Program-made: the position numbers and the translations under genes | In this document: piece after piece, positions 1 through 6,874 of the stretch | How positions within the stretch are numbered: position 1 is the stretch's first letter | Layout: the number at the start of each line of letters is the position of its first letter | The notes under the pieces: generated by a model | Told to the model about the DNA's origin: nothing | The model's input: only the letters and a program-made list of their open reading frames with translations | The model's database searches: none | Source of the DNA: Kitasatospora sp. Root107 | GTDB taxonomy: Bacteria; Actinomycetota; Actinomycetes; Streptomycetales; Streptomycetaceae | Direction of reading: 5' to 3' | DNA length: 32,596 bases | Assembly (NCBI RefSeq): GCF_001424875.1 | Contig: NZ_LMCT01000036.1 | Coordinates: forward strand, 1-32,596

Positions 1-60
1 CAGGGGGGACCCTGTGGGAGAGTAGGACGCCAGGGGGGACCCTGTGGGAGAGTAGGACGC
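1..60. repeat. Perfect tandem duplication of a 30-nt 5S rRNA segment at the window edge
   Basis: Bases 1-30 and 31-60 are identical and abut with no spacer. The unit is part of the 3' half of actinobacterial 5S rRNA (core CCCTGTGGGAGAGTAGGACG). A genuine 5S gene has this segment once. The duplication lies exactly at the end of the sequence, so it is probably a contig-end or gap-closure artefact in a multicopy rrn operon, though a real slippage event cannot be excluded from this window. Confidence 0.9.
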
Positions 61-68
61 CGCCGAAC
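31..68 (+). rRNA. rrf: 5S rRNA, 3' end only (partial)
   Basis: The sequence from 31 to about 68 matches the 3' end of Streptomyces 5S rRNA as I know it, ending in GCCGCCGAAC, which pairs with the 5' end of the molecule. It is followed 12 nt later by a strong terminator, as expected for the last gene of a 16S-23S-5S operon transcribed rightwards. The rest of the operon lies outside the window. The exact 5' limit is obscured by the 30-nt duplication. Confidence 0.82.
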
Positions 69-80
69 AATCTTTAGTCA

Positions 81-112
81 GAAAGCCCCGCCGGGTAACC
101 GGTGGGGCTTTC
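81..112 (+). terminator. Rho-independent terminator of the rRNA operon
   Basis: Two 14-nt arms, 81-94 and 99-112 (GAAAGCCCCGCCGG and CCGGTGGGGCTTTC), pair completely with one G-U pair around a GTAA loop. There is no long T tract, which is usual in Streptomyces. Its position directly after 5S rRNA supports the call. Confidence 0.9.
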
Positions 113-164
113 TGCATTTCCGGACCAACTCCTAATGACTCGACACGGGTGTTCGGGGTCGTGT

Positions 165-177
165 TACGTTCCCGCCA
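165..177 (+). promoter_or_regulatory. Candidate -10 for a leaderless transcript of the NTF2-like gene
   Basis: TACGTT at 165-170 fits the TANNNT -10 pattern and lies 6 nt before the ATG at 177, so transcription would start at or next to the start codon. A weak -35 (TCGACA, 140-145) sits 19 nt upstream. No Shine-Dalgarno sequence precedes the ATG, which agrees with a leaderless mRNA. Confidence 0.4.
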
Positions 178-575
178 TGTCCAAGAGTGAGATCGACAAG
201 GTGACCGCCGAGTTCTTCGGGTCCTTCGACAACCGGGGTGGCAAGACCGCCGATGTGGGGCGGATTCGCCGGCTGATGCTGCCGGGTGGGGTGATCGTCA
301 AGACCGGTGGAGGGCTGACGGCCTACACCGTGGAGGAGTTCATAGAGCCTCGTGAGCGGCTGCTGGCCGATGGTCGGCTGACGGAGTTCAACGAGTGGGA
401 GACCTCGGAGCGGACCGACATCGCCGGGGACATCGCGTGCCGGTTCGGTGAGTACAGCAAGTCCGGGGTTCTGGACGGTGAGCCGTTCGAGGGTGGTGGG
501 ACGAAGACGATCCAGTTCGTCCGTACCGAGGACGGCTGGCGGATCGCGGCGTTCTCCTGGTACGACCAGCCCTGA
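177..575 (+). CDS. NTF2-like / SnoaL-type nuclear transport factor 2 fold protein (DUF4440-like)
   Basis: A 132-residue soluble protein with no signal peptide or membrane segment. Its size, the N-terminal helix (SKSEIDKVTAEFFGSFDNR), the central strand region and the closing FVRTEDGWRIAAFSWYDQP resemble the cone-shaped NTF2-like superfamily, in which a conserved tryptophan in a 'dGWrIa' strand ends the fold. Family members include small-ligand binders, isomerases and stress proteins, so no substrate can be assigned. The ATG at 177 is preferred to the GTG-type start 75 nt upstream, which lies inside the rRNA terminator. It is convergent with the DUF58 gene, 37 nt away. No partner gene suggests a role. 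Confidence 0.75.
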   Translation: MSKSEIDKVTAEFFGSFDNRGGKTADVGRIRRLMLPGGVIVKTGGGLTAYTVEEFIEPRERLLADGRLTEFNEWETSERTDIAGDIACRFGEYSKSGVLDGEPFEGGGTKTIQFVRTEDGWRIAAFSWYDQP

Positions 576-612
576 TTGCCCGGCTCGCCACAAGGGCCGC
601 CGGGCGCCGGGA

Positions 613-1923
613 TCAGAGGCGGCCGGCGGCCTTGAGGGCGAGGTAGGTGTCGGCCAGGGCCGGGGGGAGCGCGGCTGGCGGGGCGTCCAGGACGGTGATG
701 CCGCGGCGGGTGAGACGGCCGGCGGTACGAGTCCGGTCGGCGCGGGTCTGTTCGGCGGCGGCGGCGCCGTAGATGTCCTGGACGGTGCCGCGGGTGGCGG
801 CGAGCTCGTCCAGTCGGGGGTCGGCGACCGAGGCCAGTACGACCTCGTGGCGCTTGGTGAGGAGCGGGAGCTGGGGGAGCAGGCCCTCCTCGATCGGCCC
901 GGCGTCCAGTCCGGTGAGCAGCACGATCAGGGATCGGTGCGGGGCCAGCCGGAGGGTGGCCGAGGTGAGGGCGCGCAGGTCGGTCTGGACCAGGGCGGGC
1001 TCGAGGGTGGCCATCGCGTTGGTGAAGGCGGGCAGCACCTCGGAGGCGGACCGGCCGAGGACGGTGCGGCGGACGTGCAGGTCGTGGGCGAGCAGGTCGA
1101 CCCGGTCGCCCGCCTTGGTGGCGAGGGCGGCCAGCAGCAGGGCGGCGTCCAGGGCGGCGTCGAGCCGGGGGGCGTCGCCGACTCGGCCGGCCGAGGTGCG
1201 GCCGGTGTCGAGGACGATCAGCACGTGCCGGTCGCGTTCGGGGCGCCAGGTGCGGACGGCGACGGTGTTGCGGCGGGCGCTGGCGCGCCAGTCGATGGAG
1301 CGGACGTCGTCGCCGGGCAGGTACTCGCGCAGGGAGTCGAACTCGGTGCCCTGACCACGGCTCAGCAGTGAGGTGCGGCCGTCCAGTTCGCGCAGCCTGG
1401 CCAGTCGGGACGGCAGGTGCTTGCGGCTGGCGAACGGCGGCAACGCCCGTACGGTCCAGGGGACTTGGTGGGAGCCCTGGCGGGCGGCCAGGCCGAGCGG
1501 GCCGAGCGAGCGGACGGTGACCCGGTGGGAGCGCTGGTCGCCACGGCGGGTGGGCGCGAGCCGGGTGGTGAGTAGGCGGCGTTCGCCGGCCGGGATGGTC
1601 AGGGTGTGCCGGGAGCCGGGGACGGCGGTGCCGGGGGCCCAGGCGGACGGGGCCCAGGCGTCGCGGAGCCTGGCCCGAAGGCGGCGCCGGGACGGGTTGG
1701 TGACGGACAGTTCGACGTCCGCCGGGTCGCCGAGCCGGACCGTGGTGTCGCCGCCCCGTTCGAACCGCAGGCTGCGGACCGGGGCGGCGAGCACGAGATC
1801 GGCCAGCACGGCGAGCAGGAGCGGGAGGCCGACCGCGCCGATCCCGGCCCAGGAGGGCAGCAGGAGGCCCACGACCAGCGCGCCGAGCGCGGCGATGAGG
1901 GCGGTTCGGCCGGTCAGGGCCAT
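613..1923 (-). CDS. DUF58 domain-containing membrane protein
   Basis: 436 residues. Two hydrophobic segments (about 9-24 and 28-46) anchor the N terminus. A beta-rich stretch follows, then the DUF58 signature at about 192-216 (GTEFDSLREYLPGDD then RSIDWRASAR). A vWA-like domain follows in which the usual DxSxS metal site reads D-T-G-R-T (residues 239-243), a variant MIDAS. DUF58 proteins are almost always paired with MoxR AAA+ ATPases and are thought to act as vWA-type adaptors or substrates at the membrane. It is the last gene of the operon, 32 nt after moxR, with an AGGAG ribosome site. Function beyond MoxR partnership is inferred. Confidence 0.9.
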   Translation of the reverse strand: MALTGRTALIAALGALVVGLLLPSWAGIGAVGLPLLLAVLADLVLAAPVRSLRFERGGDTTVRLGDPADVELSVTNPSRRRLRARLRDAWAPSAWAPGTAVPGSRHTLTIPAGERRLLTTRLAPTRRGDQRSHRVTVRSLGPLGLAARQGSHQVPWTVRALPPFASRKHLPSRLARLRELDGRTSLLSRGQGTEFDSLREYLPGDDVRSIDWRASARRNTVAVRTWRPERDRHVLIVLDTGRTSAGRVGDAPRLDAALDAALLLAALATKAGDRVDLLAHDLHVRRTVLGRSASEVLPAFTNAMATLEPALVQTDLRALTSATLRLAPHRSLIVLLTGLDAGPIEEGLLPQLPLLTKRHEVVLASVADPRLDELAATRGTVQDIYGAAAAEQTRADRTRTAGRLTRRGITVLDAPPAALPPALADTYLALKAAGRL

Positions 1924-1955
1924 CGGGGTTGCTCCTAGGGAAGGGTGACGGAGGG

Positions 1956-2990
1956 TCAGCGTGGGGCCGGGGTCTGGGCCAGCACGGCCTGGATGACCGA
2001 GTCGGCGGTGACGCCTTCCATCTCGGCCTCGGCGCGGAGCTGGACCCGGTGCCGCAGGGTGGGCAGGGCGAGTGCCTTGACGTCGTCGGGGGTGACGTAG
2101 TCGCGGCCCGCCAGCCAGGCCCAGGCGCGGGAGGTGCCGAGCAGGGCGGTGGCGCCACGCGGGGAGACGCCGATGGAGAGCGACGGGGACTGCCGGGTGG
2201 CTCGGCAGAGGTCGACGATGTAGGCGAGCACCTCGGGGGAGACGGTGAGCTTGGCGATCTCGGCGCGGGCCGCGGCCAGGTCGGCCGGTCCGGCCACCGG
2301 GCGGACCCCGGCGGCGGCCAGGTCGCGCGGGTCGAAGCCGGCGGCGTGCCGGGCGAGTACCTGGAACTCCTGCTCGCGGGTCGGCAGCGGGAGGATCAAC
2401 TTGACCAGGAAGCGGTCGAGTTGGGCCTCGGGGAGCGGGTAGGTGCCCTCGTACTCGACCGGGTTCTGGGTGGCGGCGACCAGGAAGGGCTCGGGCAGCA
2501 TGCGGGGCTCGCCGTCGACGGTGACCTGGTGCTCCTCCATCGCCTCCAGCAGCGAGGCCTGGGTCTTGGGAGGGGTGCGGTTGATCTCGTCGGCGAGCAG
2601 CAGGTTGGTGAAGACGGGGCCGGGCTGGAAGGAGAACTCGGCGGTCCTGGCGTCGTAGACCAGCGAGCCCGTGACGTCACCGGGCATCAGGTCGGGGGTG
2701 AACTGGATGCGCTTGGTCTCCAGGCTGAGCGCCGTGGAGAGGGTGCGCACCAGCAGGGTCTTGGCGACTCCGGGGACGCCTTCGAGCAGTACGTGGCCGC
2801 CGCAGAGCAGGGCCACCACCAGGCCGGTGACGGCGGCGTCCTGGCCGACCACGGCCTTGGCGATCTCGGTCCGCAGCGCGGTGAGCGCGGCCCTGGCGTC
2901 GGAGGCGGGAGCATCCAGGACCGGAGCGTCGGCAGGGGCCGGGGTCGCGTCGGTCTTGGTGAGGGGAGTGGGGGTGGCCTGCTCGGTCAC
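1956..2990 (-). CDS. MoxR family AAA+ ATPase
   Basis: 344 residues. A short Ala/Pro/Thr-rich N terminus precedes the AAA+ core: Walker A GVPGVAKT (71-78), Walker B LLADEINR (131-138), then the MoxR-typical PPKTQASLLEAMEE, sensor-1 VAATQNP, and LDRF. The C-terminal lid domain includes SIGVSPRG. MoxR ATPases are chaperone-like and help mature or insert metal cofactors in vWA-domain partners. The GTG start at 2990 is chosen because it overlaps the TGA of the upstream DUF4350 gene as GTGA, indicating translational coupling. A longer frame to 3131 would run back into that gene. Cytoplasmic, probably acting with the DUF58 protein encoded next. Confidence 0.94.
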   Translation of the reverse strand: MTEQATPTPLTKTDATPAPADAPVLDAPASDARAALTALRTEIAKAVVGQDAAVTGLVVALLCGGHVLLEGVPGVAKTLLVRTLSTALSLETKRIQFTPDLMPGDVTGSLVYDARTAEFSFQPGPVFTNLLLADEINRTPPKTQASLLEAMEEHQVTVDGEPRMLPEPFLVAATQNPVEYEGTYPLPEAQLDRFLVKLILPLPTREQEFQVLARHAAGFDPRDLAAAGVRPVAGPADLAAARAEIAKLTVSPEVLAYIVDLCRATRQSPSLSIGVSPRGATALLGTSRAWAWLAGRDYVTPDDVKALALPTLRHRVQLRAEAEMEGVTADSVIQAVLAQTPAPR

Positions 2991-4186
2991 GGCTGTCGTA
3001 CCTGCCTTTCCAGGGCATCGAGTTGGTCGGTCAGCCGCAGCAGCGCGGCGTCGTCGGTGGGTGCGGCGCCGTAGAGCAGCGCGTGCAGGTCGGTGGCGGG
3101 CTGCTGGACGCGGTCGGCGACGGCGGCGCACAGGGCGGTCGGCTCGGGTTCGCCGGTGCTGAGCGGGATGCCCAGGGTGGCGGCGATCCGGTGCCGGGCG
3201 GCCCGGCGCAGGGCGTCGGCGGCGCGGCCGCGGGCCTTCGCCCGGTGGTAGAGCCGGGCCCGGCCCTCGGTGGTCTCGGCCGCGCGGACCACGACGGGCA
3301 GTTCCTCGGTGACCACCGGGCCCAGTCGGCGGCCCCGCCAGAGGGCGGTGAGCAGGGCGGCGATGGCGAGTTGGAGGGCGGCCCAGTTCCAGCCGGCCGG
3401 GATGAAGTCGGTCAGGCTCTTGGGCTGCTCGCCGTCCGGCATGTTGCTGAAGTCCGGGAGGTACCAGACCAGTTGGCGTCGGGAGCCGAGCAGGCCGAGG
3501 GCGAGCGAGGCGTTGCCCTGCTCGTCCAGCCGGTCGTTGGTGAGGGCCCGGGCGTTGCCGAGCACGACGATCTCGCGGGAGCCCGGGTCGGTGTGCCGGA
3601 CCAGGGCGGGGTGGCCGCTGACGGCGTAACAGCCGACGTCGCCCGGGCCCGGGCGGTAGAGCAGACCGCCGAGTTCGGCCCGCCCGGCCCGGGTGGCTTC
3701 GGGGAGCGCACAGCCGGGGTCCACGGCGGTCGGGTCCTCGTACAGCGGGTTGCCGGCGGGGTCGGTGGCCAGGGCGATGTCGGGGGTGATGGCGGCGAGC
3801 GCGTTGTTGTCCGGGCCGATCAGCACCAGGCGGCTGTCGCTGCCCCGGTGCTGACGCCCGAGCAGGACGAGCTGACGGGACGTCATCGGGGCGGTGAAGG
3901 GGACGACCACGGTGGTGCCGGGTTCGGCGAGGGCGGCGGTGAGCTCGTCCTCGGTGGCGACCGTACGGGTGGTCAGGCCGCGTTCCTCCAGCAGGTGGAG
4001 GGCGGCCCTGGTGCCGTGCGGGTCGGTGTCGCGCGGGTCCAGCGGCGGGTACTCACGGTGGCCGCCCAGGCCGGAGATCAGCAGTGCGACCAGCAGGACG
4101 AAGACCGCGGCAGCCAGGAACCACCGGCTGCGGCGCCAGAGTTGGGCCCAGCCGGGGAAGACGTCGACCGGGGTGGAGGTGGTCAT
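2987..4186 (-). CDS. DUF4350 domain-containing membrane protein
   Basis: 399 residues. A transmembrane segment at about 21-40 is followed by the DUF4350 domain (about 45-240), with strand motifs such as TTVVVPFTAP and EIVVLGNARALTNDRL, resembling the GATase-like fold that this family shares with gliding/Bat-type proteins. A second membrane helix lies at about 266-284, followed by a cytoplasmic Arg/Ala-rich helical tail. The extracellular placement of the domain is inferred from the two helices. The start overlaps the preceding DUF4129 stop as ATGA, and its own stop overlaps the moxR start as GTGA, so it is coupled on both sides. No catalytic residues can be assigned. Confidence 0.88.
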   Translation of the reverse strand: MTTSTPVDVFPGWAQLWRRSRWFLAAAVFVLLVALLISGLGGHREYPPLDPRDTDPHGTRAALHLLEERGLTTRTVATEDELTAALAEPGTTVVVPFTAPMTSRQLVLLGRQHRGSDSRLVLIGPDNNALAAITPDIALATDPAGNPLYEDPTAVDPGCALPEATRAGRAELGGLLYRPGPGDVGCYAVSGHPALVRHTDPGSREIVVLGNARALTNDRLDEQGNASLALGLLGSRRQLVWYLPDFSNMPDGEQPKSLTDFIPAGWNWAALQLAIAALLTALWRGRRLGPVVTEELPVVVRAAETTEGRARLYHRAKARGRAADALRRAARHRIAATLGIPLSTGEPEPTALCAAVADRVQQPATDLHALLYGAAPTDDAALLRLTDQLDALERQVRQP

Positions 4187-4839
4187 CCGGCGGCTCCGGT
4201 CAGGGTCGGCCGGGCAGCGCCGACCGCCCGGTCGAGTTCCAGCAGCGAGTGGTACGCCGCCTGGTCGGCGGCGTGCTCGCCGTAGACCACGTCGTCGAAG
4301 GTCCGGGCGGCCCGGCGGAGTGCGTCGGCGTGCTCGGGCAGCACCCGGCCGGCCTCGGCGGCGGCCTCGTCGGCGGTCCGCCCGGGGCGGACGTCCAGCA
4401 GTGTGCGCTCCTCCAACCCCCGGATCAGGGCGCGCAGTTGCTCGCGGACGGCGTCGTCCCAGGCGGCAGCGGCGGCGTGTGCCGCAGCGGCGGCGCGGTG
4501 GTCCGCGGCGGTGGCGGGGCCGGTGCTGTCGAACAGTGTTGCGGCAGTCCTGGCGGCCCGGCGCGGGAGGCCGAACCGCCACCACAGGGCGGCCGCCAGC
4601 AGCACGGCGATCAGCAGGAAGACCACCGTGGCGGTCAGTCCGCCGCTGGGCAGGCCGACCGCGCCGAACGCCCGGTCGAGCTGCTCGAAGATCCAGTCCT
4701 TGACGCGCTCGAGCAGGCTGGGGTCGTGCCGGTGGTAGGCCGGGTTCAGCAGTTCGGCGCGGGCGGCGTCCCGGGCCGGGTCGCGCTCGACGGTGACCGG
4801 AGCTCCGTCGAGCGGGACCCACTCCCCCCAGTTGGGCAT
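4183..4839 (-). CDS. DUF4129 domain-containing membrane protein
   Basis: 218 residues with one membrane helix (about 67-88). The N-terminal part is about 66 residues. The cytoplasmic C-terminal part contains an Ala-rich linker and the DUF4129 region (about 120-195), with LRALIRGLEERTLLDVRPG and a TFDDVVYGEHAADQAAY stretch close to the family pattern. DUF4129 domains are commonly fused to transglutaminase-like proteins or encoded beside MoxR/DUF58 genes. Here it stands alone, with no transglutaminase in the window. It starts 4 nt after the stop of the upstream membrane protein and overlaps DUF4350 by 4 nt. The exact role is unknown. Confidence 0.88.
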   Translation of the reverse strand: MPNWGEWVPLDGAPVTVERDPARDAARAELLNPAYHRHDPSLLERVKDWIFEQLDRAFGAVGLPSGGLTATVVFLLIAVLLAAALWWRFGLPRRAARTAATLFDSTGPATAADHRAAAAAHAAAAAWDDAVREQLRALIRGLEERTLLDVRPGRTADEAAAEAGRVLPEHADALRRAARTFDDVVYGEHAADQAAYHSLLELDRAVGAARPTLTGAAG

Positions 4840-4843
4840 CCGG

Positions 4844-5980
4844 TCAGGTCCCCTGCGGCCCGTACTGGGCGGGGATGCCGGCGGCCCGGGTGAGCTCGAT
4901 GTCCAGGCCCTCGCGGCGGATCCGGCGGTCGACGTAGAGCAGCACGTTGACGGCGGCCAGCACGGGGACGGTGAGGGTGGAGGCCAGGATCGCGCCGATC
5001 GAGATGACCAGGATCATCGCGGGCGGTCCGGCGGCGCTGAGTCCGGCGAACGGGTTGTCGTCGCCGCCCATGCTCCCGGCACCGAAGATGGCGCCCACGA
5101 TGGTGAACGGGGTCATCACGATCATGGTGAAGACGATGGCCAGTACCTGGATCAGCAGCGTGATCAGGAAGGTGCGCCACCAGGCACCGTTGACGAGCCG
5201 CCGGGAGCGGGACAGTGCGGTGAACACGCCCTGCTTCTCCAGCATCAGGGCGGGCGCGGCCAGGCTCAGCTGGACGCCGATCCAGATCGCCGCCGCGACC
5301 CCGGGCAGCAGGAGGGAGACCGCCAGGATCACGGAACCGGGGGTGGGATCACCGGCGACGGCAACGATGATCGCCGGCAGGAAGGAGACCGCCAGGACGA
5401 CCGCCACGATCAGCCCGGTGATCAGGCTCAGCCCGGTCACCTTGAGCAGCTGCGGCCTGGCGGCGGCCCAGGCGGCACCGAGCGACACCGGCTGACCGAG
5501 GATCGCCTTGCTGACCACCATGGTGAGCAGCGCGGTGGCCACGATGCCGAGCAGCGGGGCGACCAGATAGGCGATGCCCAGCATGATCAGCGGGCCGACC
5601 GCGTCCGGCTGCTCGTACTGCCACCACTGGGCGACGGCCATCAGGCTCTGTTCGAGCGCGGCGACGCCGAGGCTGAGGCCGAGCGTGGTGCGCCAGTACG
5701 TGCGGACGGTGGTGAACGCGCCGTCCAGGATCTCGCCGACGCCGAGCGGCCGGAGCGGGATCACGCCGGGCTTGGGGCTGGGCGGCGGTCCCCAGCCGGG
5801 CTGACCCCAGCCCGGCTGCGGTCCACCGGCCTGCGGTCCGGCCTGACCGTAGGGCGACTGGCCGTAAGCTGCGTCGTACGGGCCTGGGCCTGGAGCGGGG
5901 GGCACTGCTGCCGACGGGCCGGCGTCCTCTCGGGGCGGCTCGGGCGAGCTGGGCGAGGCCCAGCCCGGAGTGTCGGTCAT
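4844..5980 (-). CDS. Multi-pass membrane protein, glycerophosphoryl diester phosphodiesterase membrane-domain family
   Basis: 378 residues. A disordered Pro/Gly/Gln-rich N terminus (about 1-70, with GQPGWGQPGWGPP repeats and several Tyr) precedes PLRPLGVGEILDGAF, a motif typical of this family in actinobacteria. About six hydrophobic helices follow to residue 350. No phosphodiesterase catalytic domain is present, so the name reflects only the membrane domain. The ATG at 5980 has GGGAG 7 nt upstream and is preferred to the ATG at 6019, which has no ribosome site. It is the first gene of the five-gene operon and is divergent from mtrA. It probably forms the integral membrane part of the MoxR/DUF58 system (inference). 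Confidence 0.85.
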   Translation of the reverse strand: MTDTPGWASPSSPEPPREDAGPSAAVPPAPGPGPYDAAYGQSPYGQAGPQAGGPQPGWGQPGWGPPPSPKPGVIPLRPLGVGEILDGAFTTVRTYWRTTLGLSLGVAALEQSLMAVAQWWQYEQPDAVGPLIMLGIAYLVAPLLGIVATALLTMVVSKAILGQPVSLGAAWAAARPQLLKVTGLSLITGLIVAVVLAVSFLPAIIVAVAGDPTPGSVILAVSLLLPGVAAAIWIGVQLSLAAPALMLEKQGVFTALSRSRRLVNGAWWRTFLITLLIQVLAIVFTMIVMTPFTIVGAIFGAGSMGGDDNPFAGLSAAGPPAMILVISIGAILASTLTVPVLAAVNVLLYVDRRIRREGLDIELTRAAGIPAQYGPQGT

Positions 5981-6121
5981 CACGGCTCCCTGGCGGAATC
6001 GGTACTCTGTGCCGCCCATCGTGCCATGGTGGGGGTGGGTGATCGCAGGTCGGTCCTGGCGTAGATCGTGGACGCCGGGCCGCCGGGACGAGAGCTGTGA
6101 ACTTTGCTACTAAATGACCGA

Positions 6122-6135
6122 CTTGGCGAGCCAAG
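6122..6135. promoter_or_regulatory. Palindrome CTTGGCGAGCCAAG between the MoxR operon and mtrA
   Basis: Perfect 6-bp arms with a 2-bp centre, inside the 215-bp divergent region. It lies 61-74 nt before the mtrA ATG. Further down, GTCAC (6166-6170) and GTAAT (6177-6181) repeat with an 11-bp period, loosely like the direct-repeat boxes recognised by MtrA. Both are candidates for regulation of either divergent unit. No convincing -10/-35 pair was found. Confidence 0.3.
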
Positions 6136-6195
6136 GCGCGCCGGAATGGCACGGCTGTGCGGCAGGTCACAATCCGGTAATGAGAGGATGGACCC

Positions 6196-6873
6196 ATGAA
6201 GGGACGCGTCCTTGTCGTCGATGACGACACCGCACTGGCCGAGATGTTGGGCATCGTGTTGCGTGGTGAGGGTTTTGAACCGTTTTTCGTCGCGGATGGG
6301 GACAAGGCACTAGCCGCGTTCCGGGAGACCAAGCCTGACCTGGTCCTCCTCGACCTGATGCTGCCGGGGCGGGACGGTATCGACGTCTGCCGGCAGATCA
6401 GGTCCGAGTCCGGCGTGCCCATCGTGATGCTGACGGCGAAGACCGACACCGTCGACATCGTGGTGGGCCTGGAGTCCGGTGCCGACGACTATGTCGTCAA
6501 GCCGTTCAAGCCCAAGGAGCTGGTGGCCCGGGTTCGCGCCCGGCTGCGCCGGGCCGAGGAGCCGACTCCGGAGCAGCTGACGATCGGCGATCTGGTGATC
6601 GACGTGGCGGGCCACTCGGTGAAGCGGGACGGGCGGGGTATCCCGCTGACCCCGCTCGAGTTCGACCTGCTGGTCGCGCTGGCCCGCAAGCCCTGGCAGG
6701 TGTTCACCCGCGAGGTGCTGCTGGAGCAGGTCTGGGGCTACCGGCACGCCGCCGACACCCGGCTGGTCAACGTGCACGTCCAGCGGCTCCGCTCGAAGAT
6801 CGAGAAGGACCCGGAGCGTCCCGAGATCGTCGTGACGGTCCGTGGCGTCGGATACAAGGCCGGACCCAGCTGA
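6196..6873 (+). CDS. mtrA: Two-component response regulator MtrA (OmpR/PhoB family)
   Basis: 225 residues. The receiver domain (about 1-115) has the acidic pocket D9-D10-D11, phospho-acceptor D53 in LVLLDLMLPG, the MLTAK signature and the KPF lysine. The C-terminal winged helix (about 128-223) shows TPLEFDLLVALARKP, VWGYRHAADTRLVNVHVQRL and the final VVTVRGVGYK. It is near-identical to actinobacterial MtrA as I know it, the regulator that links cell-wall, replication and developmental genes. The ATG is preceded by AGAGGA. mtrB follows after 1 nt, so the pair is co-transcribed. Autoregulation is likely from family knowledge but not proven here. Confidence 0.97.
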   Translation: MKGRVLVVDDDTALAEMLGIVLRGEGFEPFFVADGDKALAAFRETKPDLVLLDLMLPGRDGIDVCRQIRSESGVPIVMLTAKTDTVDIVVGLESGADDYVVKPFKPKELVARVRARLRRAEEPTPEQLTIGDLVIDVAGHSVKRDGRGIPLTPLEFDLLVALARKPWQVFTREVLLEQVWGYRHAADTRLVNVHVQRLRSKIEKDPERPEIVVTVRGVGYKAGPS

Positions 6874-6874
6874 C

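Noticed and set aside
1..60. CRISPR-like or other functional tandem repeat
   Set aside because: There are only two abutting units with no spacer, and the unit is plain 5S rRNA sequence.
576..612. Terminator between the NTF2-like and DUF58 genes
   Set aside because: Only a 6-bp GCCCGG/CCGGGC pairing with a 16-nt loop was found, too weak to call.
4844..5980. Active glycerophosphodiester phosphodiesterase
   Set aside because: Only the membrane-domain family signature is present. The catalytic TIM-barrel motifs are absent.
6842..6874. Earlier GTG start for mtrB inside mtrA
   Set aside because: It would overlap mtrA by 32 nt and has no better ribosome site. The GTG at 6875 directly after the mtrA stop is simpler, but the choice is not certain.
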